The notes below the pieces were generated by a model that saw only the letters and a list, made by a program, of their open reading frames with translations, was not told the DNA's origin and did no database searches. A DNA stretch of 64,000 bases from positions 682,001-746,000 of the forward strand of contig NZ_VDMN01000001.1 in NCBI RefSeq assembly GCF_006335145.1, read 5' to 3'. Below are positions 1 to 8,677 of this stretch, piece by piece; positions within the stretch are counted from its first letter, which is position 1; every line of letters starts with the position of its first letter. This stretch comes from Aliirhizobium smilacinae. Lineage in GTDB: Bacteria; Pseudomonadota; Alphaproteobacteria; Rhizobiales; Rhizobiaceae. The translations under genes and the position numbers were made by a program.

Positions 1-211
1 CGTTCCCGCATAGCCTACCCACTACACTTAAACAACATATCGCAATTCTTTTAGTTAACTCACATGCCTGCAACCATAAGAATATTGGTCCGAACCAATA
101 TGCAATTATACTCTATTTCCTCGCAACTACGCATGAGACGCCACAGCCTCACTGCTTCATATCACGGAAGATTATTTAATCAGACAACCCTGTTGCGAGA
201 CGTAAAACTCG
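1..211. other. Left-edge gene-free sequence
   Basis: AT-rich sequence downstream of the minus-strand ExoP-like gene. I see no credible gene or clear terminator hairpin here. Confidence 0.4.
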
Positions 212-2545
212 CTATTTGCTTGGGAAGTACTTCTCTGCGTATTTGCCGTAATGAGCACTTCCCAGAGCCGAACCGTATCGTTCAAGGCGCTTCATATCGA
301 CCTTATTGAGGGCAAGGCCCAACGTCTTTTCCGAGAAGCGAGGGTTGTTGTCGAAAAACTCTTGGAGACTCTTACGAGGGGTCCGCCCCCAATGGGCAAC
401 AAATACATAACCATCCACCACACCGCTGGCGGCGAATGCGTCGGTAAGCGCGGCAACCGGAGGAAAATCGATGATCACGACATCGAAACGTTGCCGCAGT
501 TTGGCAATGAATTGATGGGTTCGAGGATTGCTGAACAGATCGTTGCCCTGTTGCGCTCGCGTAGCACCAGGCAGAAAAGCGAGCCCACTTCCTTCTTCCA
601 GTACCAATACCTCGTTCAGTTCAGCACGATCGTTAATAACGTCGATGAGGCCGCGCTTGGGGGAACCCACCAAACTTCTGGTAAGGCTTGGATTGCGCAA
701 ATCCCCATCTATGAGAATTGTTCTTGTGCCCTGAAAAGCCAGAGAAGACGCCAAGTTTTTGGCGATCGTGGACTTTCCTTCATCAGGAAACATCGACGCC
801 AAGCCGACGACCATACCCTTATTACCAACCAGACCCAGATCAATCTTGATTTTCAGCGCACGAATCGCTTCCGAGAATTGCGATAGCGGCCGATCGACGA
901 CTTCGCGCAGCACGCCAGCATCGCTATTGATAGTAGCAGACAATTCCGGCTTGCCGAACTTTATATCCTTGCCTCGGCGTATCGAAGCCACGTTGAGTTC
1001 CCGAGATCTAGGCTGATCCAAGATGGGGATATTGGCAAGAAACTCCAGACCCAATTCATCTCTGACCTGCGCAGGTGTTCGCACGCCCCTATCACGCCAT
1101 TCGCGCAATCCACCAATCCCCGCGCCAAACGCTGCTCCAATGAATATAAAGCCTATAAGGAACGCAGTCTTTTGTGGACCGCTGGGCACTATCGGCAAAG
1201 AGGGATCACTGATAATTCTGGAATCGGTGACAGGAAAGGACTGCTGTTGCTGCATTTCCTGCGATTTCTGAAGAAATGTAGAATAAAGGAGCTTTAGCGA
1301 TTCAGACTCCTGCTCGAGCCCTCGCAATTTGACCATGGCGCTGTCGTTGGAGACCGATCGTGCGCGCAAGTCCGTAATGGTTTGCTGAATGCTATTGACG
1401 CGGCTTTGAGCAATAGAGACGTCGCTTTGATAACCAGGAAGTTGGTTTTTCAATTCCTCGAATATCAAACGCTCGTATTCGGCCATGTCTTTAGTGGCTT
1501 TTATAGCTACGCTGTGGTTGTCGCCGTATCGGGCCTTCATGTCGCTATATAATTTCGCGGCATCCAGATACTTGCCACGAAGCTGAGCGATATTGGGGTT
1601 TCCGGCAGACTCGGTGATGCTTGCGGTCGTGTCTTGCTTGTCGACGATTTCTTTCAGACGCTGGTATCGAGCACTAGCATTATCGAGAGATAACCGGGCA
1701 GTCGCAAGTTGCGTTGTGGCATCGGTCAGCGACTGCTCGTCGATCAGCCGGCCGGAAGCGGCAACGAGGTTGTTGTCGGCTCGATATTTCTGGACGGCCT
1801 GATCGGCGGCAAGCGACCGGGATCTCAGCTCGCGGATACGATCCTCCATCCACCCGGTTGCTCGACGTGTCGAGTCAAATTTCGAGTCAAGCTGATCCTC
1901 AAGATATGCGTTCACGTATTGGCCAGTTATTGCCTGCGCCAGAATTGGATCTCTGTCAGAGTATTCAAGAGCAAACACGTAAGCTCGCCCGACGCGGCTG
2001 ACCTTGAGGCTGCCCTGGAGCTTATTGCTGGCGACGAGTAGCCTTAGAGCTTCGGGAGCCTGTTCAATACTGGTAGGAGCCGGGGCGCCGCTGATTACCC
2101 GAACGACCGAACTGATGCCGCCTCTAAAGCTCTGTGCAATTCCGCCCAGTAAAGACGGAGGTGGCGAAAGAAACGCAAAATTGTTTTGCAGTCCGAGACG
2201 TTGGGCGACGGAAGCTGCAAGCTTGTCGGACTGCATAATCTGAAGTTGGCTGTCGACCGCGCCCGTTTCGAACGCGAGCGTGCCTTCAAGGGCAGTCGTT
2301 GCAGCCATTCCGACGTTCTTTGCGTCGATCAATATGCTGGCCGATGACGAATAGATCGGCGTAGCCTGCATGACATAGCCTAGACCTAATATGGCACCGA
2401 TTCCGGCAGCGCCGATGAGAACCCACATCTGACGCCGGAGAGCGCCAATAATATCGAAATCCGGGAGAGAGCGACGAAAACCGCCGGTACCCGACTCTGC
2501 CTCACCATTCGCCGTTTCGAAATGAGATTGGCTTAAAATGTTCAT
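212..2545 (-). CDS. ExoP/GumC-type polysaccharide co-polymerase with BY-kinase domain
   Basis: A 777-aa inner-membrane protein that controls chain length and export of a Wzy-type exopolysaccharide. The N-terminal Wzz domain has a transmembrane segment near residues 40-60, followed by a long periplasmic coiled-coil region (about 200-430) and a second membrane segment near 460-480. The C-terminal cytoplasmic bacterial tyrosine-kinase domain carries a Walker A variant (PDEGKST), a Walker A' (ILIDGDLRNP) and a Walker B (VVIIDFPP). A tyrosine-containing tail at the extreme C-terminus (YGSALGSAHYGKYAEKYF) is the expected autophosphorylation cluster. Fusion of both domains in one chain resembles rhizobial ExoP and Xanthomonas GumC. 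Its partners in the window are the Wza-like exporter at 7216 and the sugar transferase at 12738. No Wzx or Wzy is visible; they may lie left of position 1. Confidence 0.9.
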   Translation of the reverse strand: MNILSQSHFETANGEAESGTGGFRRSLPDFDIIGALRRQMWVLIGAAGIGAILGLGYVMQATPIYSSSASILIDAKNVGMAATTALEGTLAFETGAVDSQLQIMQSDKLAASVAQRLGLQNNFAFLSPPPSLLGGIAQSFRGGISSVVRVISGAPAPTSIEQAPEALRLLVASNKLQGSLKVSRVGRAYVFALEYSDRDPILAQAITGQYVNAYLEDQLDSKFDSTRRATGWMEDRIRELRSRSLAADQAVQKYRADNNLVAASGRLIDEQSLTDATTQLATARLSLDNASARYQRLKEIVDKQDTTASITESAGNPNIAQLRGKYLDAAKLYSDMKARYGDNHSVAIKATKDMAEYERLIFEELKNQLPGYQSDVSIAQSRVNSIQQTITDLRARSVSNDSAMVKLRGLEQESESLKLLYSTFLQKSQEMQQQQSFPVTDSRIISDPSLPIVPSGPQKTAFLIGFIFIGAAFGAGIGGLREWRDRGVRTPAQVRDELGLEFLANIPILDQPRSRELNVASIRRGKDIKFGKPELSATINSDAGVLREVVDRPLSQFSEAIRALKIKIDLGLVGNKGMVVGLASMFPDEGKSTIAKNLASSLAFQGTRTILIDGDLRNPSLTRSLVGSPKRGLIDVINDRAELNEVLVLEEGSGLAFLPGATRAQQGNDLFSNPRTHQFIAKLRQRFDVVIIDFPPVAALTDAFAASGVVDGYVFVAHWGRTPRKSLQEFFDNNPRFSEKTLGLALNKVDMKRLERYGSALGSAHYGKYAEKYFPSK

Positions 2546-2675
2546 CGAGTACCCCGTGGTGAATAGAGTCGACGTGAGAAGCAGTCTAGTGCTGTCACGC
2601 CTCCTTAAAGCCTAGCATAATTCATGCCACTAAGGCGGTTAAATCCCGGCAAATAAACGAAGCGATCTTGTATTA

Positions 2676-4676
2676 TCACCGACGATTGTTTGCGCTTACC
2701 TCAATATTGAGGAGTGACGGCAGTTTTGCAGGCTCGCGGATGCCAGCTGCTACGTCCTGCAGTGACACCGCTGATGATGGTGATGCGCCGAAGGTTAGCA
2801 CTTGAGGGCTATTTAAAAATGAGATCCCGGCAAAAACAAACCTGTTCCTGATGTCTGCAGGAGCAATGCCAGCGAACATATTGGGCAGACTGCTCGAAAG
2901 AAGCTTTTTGATCTCATCAACACTTTTCCCATTCGCCGAGGCAAGTTTGCCAACGAAGCGATCGAACAGAGAATCGTTTTGGAACGTCATCCGCAGATTC
3001 CTTATTCCGGCTTTCTCCAATTCTTGCGGGAGAACCAGAGTAGGAGAACCTAGGCCTGCGCGAGTGATCCCGGCAAATGCCCCAGAGACAGACAAGGTTC
3101 CCATATCAGTACCGACAAGGCTCAGATCGTCGATCAAGACTGAAGACGAAGAGTCATCCCAAACGCCGGCAAAGTTGAGTGATAAATCAATCTCGCTATA
3201 ACCGAGATCGGTCAGGGTTTGCCGGATCGAAGGGTTGGCTACTTGGTCCGCCAAGAATTTCAGATGATCAAGCTTCAGCTTCACATTTGTCGGCGTTGCG
3301 CCGATAAAATAGGCCATCGACAGATCAAGGTTGTCCAAACTCGCCGACATTTGTTGAAGTTTGATTGAAAGCCGATCCGCTTTGATAGCGCCGATGGCCG
3401 GCACAATCACCGTATTGGCAGTTTCGCCTGTTCTTGAGGTTTTTTCTCCACCGACTTGAACAGGCACAAGATTGATGTTGCCGACATCTAGGTTGGAAAG
3501 CTTCACCTCCCCGGTCGTATCTGCCACTGTCAGCCCGTTGGCGACAACTCGCGATATGCTGTTTCCGGTGAACCTTTCGATCGCAGCTTTGTCCAGACTC
3601 AGGGTGAACGTTCCACTTTGATTCTTGCCCTGGACTGTCAATCCGTCAGCCGCCATTGCTTCGATTGCGAAGGAATCACGAACGGCTTGAGCCACTTTTT
3701 CAGCATCTTGCGGATTTGCGACAAGAAAGCCCGGATCAAAAGCAGATCGGTCAAAAATATCGGTTAGATTCTGATTAAATTGCTTAACCTTAAGAGGGCC
3801 GACTTTGCCTGTTGCGAGACCGAAAACGATCGCGCCATTGTCTACTTTGAGCCCATGTACCGTCAAGCTCTCGATCATATTTGTCCAAGCACGGGCAGAC
3901 CCGCTATCGAGATAGGCACTTGTCTCAAACAAACGGAAATAGGGATCGAAATCGATATTTGTGAATTCGATGTCTTCGGCCGAGACGCTGCCGACGGATT
4001 GTGATGAGGCATCAACCGGCGCAATTTCGGTTTTCAACGCCGACATCTTCACTGACCGCGCCTTGGCGCCAGAGAGATCTTCAAGGCTAAACTTGTTTAC
4101 GAGCGCTTTGCCGCCGATGTCGACGGTATTGGCGGAAACGCTTCCGATCTTTGCGCTGGCCAGCAATCGCATCAATCGGATCTGCGTCGTGAACGGCTTG
4201 GTCGGGTCTGGAACAAAGGATGCAAGGCTCGGGATTTGCCCGTTGGCCGCCTCAAACCGCGCGACTTTCAACCCCGACTGCGGTGCAGCCGGCGAGATCA
4301 TTGTGAGGCCATCCGCGGTCAATGACTGAAACGCCAAACCTTGGCTGTTGGATTGGAACGACTTTATCGTGAGGCTTTCGATGCCAAATTGAAAACTTCC
4401 GGACGCGTTGCCCGTGTTATCGGCTTGCTGCCAGGACACTGCCAACCCTTCGACAGACAGTGTGTCGGTCGCGGCATCATAGCGTGTCTTTAGCGGAGCA
4501 AGCTTGGCGCCACTTTTTTCAAACGATGAAAGCCAATTGCGGAAACCGGCCTCTGCCACACTTTGCAGGGGAGCGGAGGTGGTCTTTTGCTGCGCATCGG
4601 CCGGTGACGAAAAGACCGGTGCGAATACAAAAGCTGACATTACGCTCGCAATTGCAAGCTTACGGTTGAATGACAT
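2676..4676 (-). CDS. Large secreted protein of unknown family in the EPS locus
   Basis: A 666-aa protein from the ATG at 4676; an earlier in-frame start at 4697 lacks a better ribosome site. The N-terminus is a Sec signal peptide (KLAIAS, a hydrophobic core, then PADAQQ). The rest is a long repetitive beta-rich chain with recurring patterns such as xADGLTM, ANGLTV and LDNLDLS, separated by about 60-100 residues. It has no cysteines and no further membrane helix. The repetition suggests a solenoid or elongated beta-sandwich array, loosely reminiscent of AsmA-like lipid-transfer proteins, but I cannot assign a family. It lies between the co-polymerase and a sorting-tailed protein on the same strand, so a surface or periplasmic role in polysaccharide assembly or anchoring is an inference only. 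Confidence 0.75.
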   Translation of the reverse strand: MSFNRKLAIASVMSAFVFAPVFSSPADAQQKTTSAPLQSVAEAGFRNWLSSFEKSGAKLAPLKTRYDAATDTLSVEGLAVSWQQADNTGNASGSFQFGIESLTIKSFQSNSQGLAFQSLTADGLTMISPAAPQSGLKVARFEAANGQIPSLASFVPDPTKPFTTQIRLMRLLASAKIGSVSANTVDIGGKALVNKFSLEDLSGAKARSVKMSALKTEIAPVDASSQSVGSVSAEDIEFTNIDFDPYFRLFETSAYLDSGSARAWTNMIESLTVHGLKVDNGAIVFGLATGKVGPLKVKQFNQNLTDIFDRSAFDPGFLVANPQDAEKVAQAVRDSFAIEAMAADGLTVQGKNQSGTFTLSLDKAAIERFTGNSISRVVANGLTVADTTGEVKLSNLDVGNINLVPVQVGGEKTSRTGETANTVIVPAIGAIKADRLSIKLQQMSASLDNLDLSMAYFIGATPTNVKLKLDHLKFLADQVANPSIRQTLTDLGYSEIDLSLNFAGVWDDSSSSVLIDDLSLVGTDMGTLSVSGAFAGITRAGLGSPTLVLPQELEKAGIRNLRMTFQNDSLFDRFVGKLASANGKSVDEIKKLLSSSLPNMFAGIAPADIRNRFVFAGISFLNSPQVLTFGASPSSAVSLQDVAAGIREPAKLPSLLNIEVSANNRR

Positions 4677-4877
4677 GCAAAGAACCCCGGTTAGCACGAC
4701 TACTGCTGCACTATTTTTGCTAACTTATTGTGTATCGCAGCAGCTTTTCTCTGCGGCTACACATATCAGATTCAAATATGCCAAATCTTGGATACGATCA
4801 TGCTACTGCGTGGCTAGGTTCATGCGTCGATCTTCGACAGAACGAACATGTCAAATATAAATTCCACATCGCTGCGA

Positions 4878-4904
4878 CCAATCTCAGACCACGTCTGAGA
4901 TTGG
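4878..4904 (-). terminator. Perfect 12-bp hairpin after the 4917 gene
   Basis: CCAATCTCAGAC, a 3-nt loop (cac), then GTCTGAGATTGG, just past the stop of the minus-strand gene at 4917. There is no strong U-tract, so termination may be weak or the hairpin may protect the mRNA 3' end. Confidence 0.6.
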
Positions 4905-4916
4905 ATCAATCGGCTG

Positions 4917-5813
4917 CTACTTTAAAGAGAAGCCACGATTGCGGCGGCGCAACCAGTAGAAGGCCCCGCCCATCAGAAGCGCACCGACACCAGCGCCGGC
5001 TTCAGGTCCTGGGACAGGATTGATGACTGTGTTGGTGATGTTAAACGTGCGTGCGCCATCACCTGCAAAGGAATAACCTCCTCCACCTGAACCGGAACCC
5101 GAAGGACCGGACTGACCGACTGAGGAATCGCCACTGCTTGGGCCACCAAGCGGTCCGGCCGCGCCGCCTGCGATGTTGCCGCCACCAGCTGCTGCACCAG
5201 CCGCTGCCGCAGGCGCTGCAGTTTGAACGAAGTTGTCCGTGAAAGCTTTTGCGAGTTCTGCCGGCGCGCTTGGCGATGTAGCCTGGGTTTGAATTCCGGA
5301 AGCAGCACCCGTATTACCCTCCGAGCGGCGGGTATTGGCAGCAAGAGCCAGACCTTCGCCCATTATCTGCGAGAAGGTCGGGGCCTCTGCCGTTCGCGCA
5401 ATAGACACGATCGCGGCTGCGTTGGCGGGGTTTGAAAGCGCATAGGCAGACGCCTGCTGCGCGGCTGTTACCGGGTTTTGTGCTGACTGAGCCAATCCGC
5501 GAACGGCTTCAGTTGCAATTGTCGATAGCGTGTTCGCATCTGTGGCGAATGCTGCAACGGCAGCAAACTCCGTTGGGGTCGTCTGAACAATCTGAGCGAC
5601 CAGACCGGAGACGCTTGTCGGATCCGCCTCGCCTGCCCGCGCCAAATAGCTTGCAACGCTTTCGCTGTCATTTCTGGACAGTGGAGAGCTCGGTGCCGTT
5701 TGTACCTGCGTTGCATTCGGCTCAGCGGTCTGAGCGTTAACTGCTGCGGACGCAAGAAGGACGCCAGCAACGGCAATCCCCGCGACACTCAGTACTCTTA
5801 CATTGCAATACAT
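4917..5813 (-). CDS. Secreted protein with VPGPEAGAG-CTERM sorting-type tail (largest of three)
   Basis: A 298-aa exported protein. It has an N-terminal Sec signal peptide (hydrophobic VAGIAVAGVLLASAAVNA) and an Ala-rich helical middle. A Gly/Ser/Pro-rich low-complexity linker (about residues 200-250) follows, and then a C-terminal tripartite tail starting at residue 267. The tail is VPGPEAGAG, a short hydrophobic helix ending in FYW, and RRRNR. This layout matches PEP-CTERM/exosortase substrates, but the signature is VPGPEAGAG rather than VPEP. The same tail ends the proteins at 17986 and 20121. A good ribosome site (GGGGAG, about 9 nt upstream) supports the ATG. The linker includes AAAAGAAAG, interesting because a LapG-like protease is encoded next door. 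The function of the mature protein is unknown. Confidence 0.85.
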   Translation of the reverse strand: MYCNVRVLSVAGIAVAGVLLASAAVNAQTAEPNATQVQTAPSSPLSRNDSESVASYLARAGEADPTSVSGLVAQIVQTTPTEFAAVAAFATDANTLSTIATEAVRGLAQSAQNPVTAAQQASAYALSNPANAAAIVSIARTAEAPTFSQIMGEGLALAANTRRSEGNTGAASGIQTQATSPSAPAELAKAFTDNFVQTAAPAAAAGAAAGGGNIAGGAAGPLGGPSSGDSSVGQSGPSGSGSGGGGYSFAGDGARTFNITNTVINPVPGPEAGAGVGALLMGGAFYWLRRRNRGFSLK

Positions 5814-6392
5814 CTGGGCAAACTCCCCTCGTTCCGTCGGCGTTTCATTACATGCCTATAGAATGTATTCAAGTGCCGGTAGTTGCATCTGTTAGCATAA
5901 CCCTTTGTACACAAGCACATTGGAATATTATATTGACGGAAAGCCAGCACAAATTTGTCAATTTCCCAAGCTTTAACAAAGCATTAACAATTTTAAGCAG
6001 TGCGCGCAATGCGGCTTGACGTGTTAACCTTATCTCAATGGTGCCGGACAACGAGGTCGGAAAACCGATCACGAATTCGATGATCTTCGGTGAAAAAGGC
6101 GATTAGCAATCGATTCTAACGTGGAAAGCCGCTGAGAGCTCAAGTCGACGGCACTTTTGTCTAGCATGGAAGGCCGGAACATTCGGTCATCGAATTCCGC
6201 GTACATGAGCTCTCGTGGAACGGCAGCGTTGCGCGTCCATTCACCTGAAACAAGACAAGTCAACGAGTTGGACGGAATTCTTCGACATTACGCAAAGGCC
6301 GCCATTCACGCATTTAAGCTATGCGCCTGCCTTAAGCTCAATAAGTGCATACCGCACGATCTAGTGCAGTCGAAGTCGATCTCGAGTGGGGG
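5814..6392. other. Gene-free stretch between the CTERM gene and the C93 protease gene
   Basis: About 580 bp with no convincing gene. Short open frames exist on both strands but lack ribosome sites and recognisable composition. It presumably holds the promoter of the 4917 gene. Confidence 0.4.
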
Positions 6393-6998
6393 TTAAAATG
6401 TCAACCATTTTCGCGGATCATCCTGAGATTGAATTTTGATCCATTGCAAGCGCGCCGCATACCAAGGCTTCATCACGTTGGTACGGTTATCAAGGACAAA
6501 ATCACCCTCGACCGTGCTAACTACAAGGACCGCATGCCCAACTCCCTCTTCGGTGCGCGCCGTGGCAACGCGTAGAGCACTTGAGGGCCATCCGACGTCA
6601 AGCAGGCGTTGGCGTTTGGTCAGCGCATAGTCATCGCAATCGCCAGCACTTACCCCAGCCCGCCACAGGTCCTTATCCGACGGATCATCCGTATATCGGA
6701 TGTCCCGGTTAACCTGTGCGTTTATGCTCTGAAGTAATAAACGCCTCTCCTTCGTCATCGAGATTGGCGCCTGCCCTCCCCGAACATCACATTGATCCGA
6801 TTGATTGGCGCAAAACTTGGCAAACGCAAACGGAGGTATGGTTTCGCGAACAGTCGTCAGGTGACTTGCAGCACGTTTTGGCTGGATAGAGCGATTGATT
6901 TCGGCTCGCGGTAGCGCGAGCGCATCAACCGATCCGAAGAAGAGAGCTGTCGCCATCATGACCCCGGCAATCGACGTCCGTTGGATGTTTTTATTCAT
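6393..6998 (-). CDS. LapG-like transglutaminase-fold cysteine protease (BTLCP, peptidase C93)
   Basis: A 201-aa exported protein from the ATG at 6998; the ATG at 7013 is also possible. A signal peptide (GVMMATALFFGSVDALA) precedes the catalytic domain. The triad is visible: Cys in GDCDDYALTKRQ, His in GHAVLVV and Asp in VLDNRT, in the spacing of the bacterial transglutaminase-like cysteine protease family (PF06035). LapG, the founding functional member, cleaves a biofilm adhesin in the periplasm under LapD/c-di-GMP control. Many rhizobial paralogues have no known substrate. Here it sits between a CTERM-tailed secreted protein and the EPS exporter, so a surface-protein or matrix-processing role is plausible but unproven. 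No LapD-like partner is in the window. Confidence 0.88.
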   Translation of the reverse strand: MNKNIQRTSIAGVMMATALFFGSVDALALPRAEINRSIQPKRAASHLTTVRETIPPFAFAKFCANQSDQCDVRGGQAPISMTKERRLLLQSINAQVNRDIRYTDDPSDKDLWRAGVSAGDCDDYALTKRQRLLDVGWPSSALRVATARTEEGVGHAVLVVSTVEGDFVLDNRTNVMKPWYAARLQWIKIQSQDDPRKWLTF

Positions 6999-7157
6999 GC
7001 CGCGCCCCTTCATGGAGATCCTTGATGTTGAGGATCGTAACAGCGGCTGTTTTCGGGGGCTTTAAATAGATAATTCAGATTTTACTGAAGAACCATTTTG
7101 ATACTGGCACTGATTCAATTTGGGGTAACAGCCAGATCAATACACAATTTCAAACGA

Positions 7158-7181
7158 CGAAGGCCCCATTCGGGGCCTTCG
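7158..7181 (-). terminator. Terminator hairpin of the Wza-like gene
   Basis: CGAAGGCCCC, loop attc, GGGGCCTTCG: a 10-bp GC-rich stem located about 35 nt past the stop of the minus-strand exporter gene. Only a short T stretch follows on the minus strand. Confidence 0.75.
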
Positions 7182-7215
7182 ATACCGTATCTGCGACTGA
7201 AAGGGGACTTCTGCT

Positions 7216-8412
7216 CTAGAACGAGCGAATGGCATCCTTCGTCGATAGCGCGTTACCCGTAAGATTGGCCGTACCTGCCGGCGTGGTATTGAGCAAATCG
7301 AAGAACTTGCTGAGTTCGGCCGCGTCGGAGTTCGTGACGTAGAGCACGTCCTTGTCCTGCATCGGGAACTTTGTCGCGGCAAAGAACATCGATGGATCGC
7401 GAAGGTTTGCACGGAAAATGACAGGGACATCGTTCGTCGGGAACTTTGACGTATCGACACCGAGATTGCGGAGGAAGTCTTTTGTGACGACACGATAGAG
7501 GAATATCTGACCGGGATCTGCGCGGGAATCGAGCAGTCCACCGGATTTTGCCAGCGCTTCTGAAAGCGTGAGGTTCGACTCCTCGAAATCAAAACGGCCA
7601 TTAAGACCTGACGCACCAAACGCGGTGTAGGTACGGCGTTCACGGTCGATCAGAAGAGTATCGCCCGGGATCACATAAATATTCTCGGACGGTTTATCGA
7701 CGAGCATATTGTATCTTACGCGCGCGGATCGGCCGCGACGCTGCAGGGTAATATAGCTTTCCTCACCCGATGCGCTCAGGCCACCCGCCTTGGAAATAAC
7801 ATCAAGGATACGATCGCCGGCCTCGGTGATCTGAATCTTGGAGGGCGTGTTAACATCACCAAGAACAGCGACCTGGGCGGATACGCCAGATACGATCGAG
7901 ATAACAACCTGCGGCTCGATGGCACGGTTGGCGAGCCTGTCTTCGATATCAACTCTGACTTGCTCGGTTGTTTTACCGGCGGCCGGCACCTTGCCTGCAT
8001 ATGGAACCGAGATGAACCCTTGACGATCGATGGTCTGTGCCGGGAGGGTAATATAGTTTCCTGGGCGGCTACCAGCATCGCCAGGGATGAACAAACCACC
8101 GGCCTGCGATTCGAAAATTGCGACCTGAACGACGTCACCGGCACCAAGTGGCAGTGTCGGGATCGGTCCGCGGCCGCCGCCGAAGCCTTCAGATAGCCCT
8201 TCGGCGCCAACATTTGGAACGTACTTTAGGACCGTGGAACTAATGTCCACTAGCGCGTAGTCGACGCCGGACTTCGCCTTATCCTTTGCAGGAGCGACTT
8301 TAACGCTCGCTTCGGAATCAATGCTTCTCGCTGATGGACCAGATGCAGACATTGCGGTGCAACCCGTCAAGGCTGTCGCCGCCAGCAGGATGGATAAATT
8401 CAACGAACGCAT
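7216..8412 (-). CDS. Wza-type outer-membrane polysaccharide export lipoprotein
   Basis: A 398-aa lipoprotein starting at the ATG at 8412, which has a strong GAGGGG site 6 nt upstream. The lipobox is LTGC around residue 18. The Poly_export domain begins at PLGAGDVVQVAIFES, and SLBB-like beta-grasp domains follow (VAVLGDVNTPSKIQITEAGDR and the later ILDVISKAGGLS segment). It forms the outer-membrane channel that accepts polymer from the co-polymerase (gene at 212). It ends with a clear hairpin, so it is probably a single-gene unit at the 3' side. The divergent gap on its 5' side now contains a mobilization module before the plus-strand sugar transferase gene. I am confident of the family; the specific polymer is unknown. 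Confidence 0.9.
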   Translation of the reverse strand: MRSLNLSILLAATALTGCTAMSASGPSARSIDSEASVKVAPAKDKAKSGVDYALVDISSTVLKYVPNVGAEGLSEGFGGGRGPIPTLPLGAGDVVQVAIFESQAGGLFIPGDAGSRPGNYITLPAQTIDRQGFISVPYAGKVPAAGKTTEQVRVDIEDRLANRAIEPQVVISIVSGVSAQVAVLGDVNTPSKIQITEAGDRILDVISKAGGLSASGEESYITLQRRGRSARVRYNMLVDKPSENIYVIPGDTLLIDRERRTYTAFGASGLNGRFDFEESNLTLSEALAKSGGLLDSRADPGQIFLYRVVTKDFLRNLGVDTSKFPTNDVPVIFRANLRDPSMFFAATKFPMQDKDVLYVTNSDAAELSKFFDLLNTTPAGTANLTGNALSTKDAIRSF

Positions 8413-8677
8413 ACTACCCCTCAAAAGCCCCCGCCCCTCTTTCGGGGACAATCTCTTCTAACCGCAATATCGAAATGAAACCTGCAATTTTTTCCTAACC
8501 CGCATGTTTATGAGACAATGTTGCAGTTGAAACACATAAACAACGTCTGCCGTCGCATGCAACACCGAATAAATAAACGGGCAAAACCAATGCTTTTGAC
8601 GCAACATTAACCATAACAGAGCGTTTTCAACTCAAGACAGCATTCGAACTGTCAAAGCGCCTATTTGGACTACTAGC

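Noticed and set aside
7137..7643. 168-codon minus-strand frame overlapping the Wza-like gene
   Set aside because: Out-of-frame shadow with Arg/Ser-rich composition and no family features; the lipoprotein frame explains the sequence.
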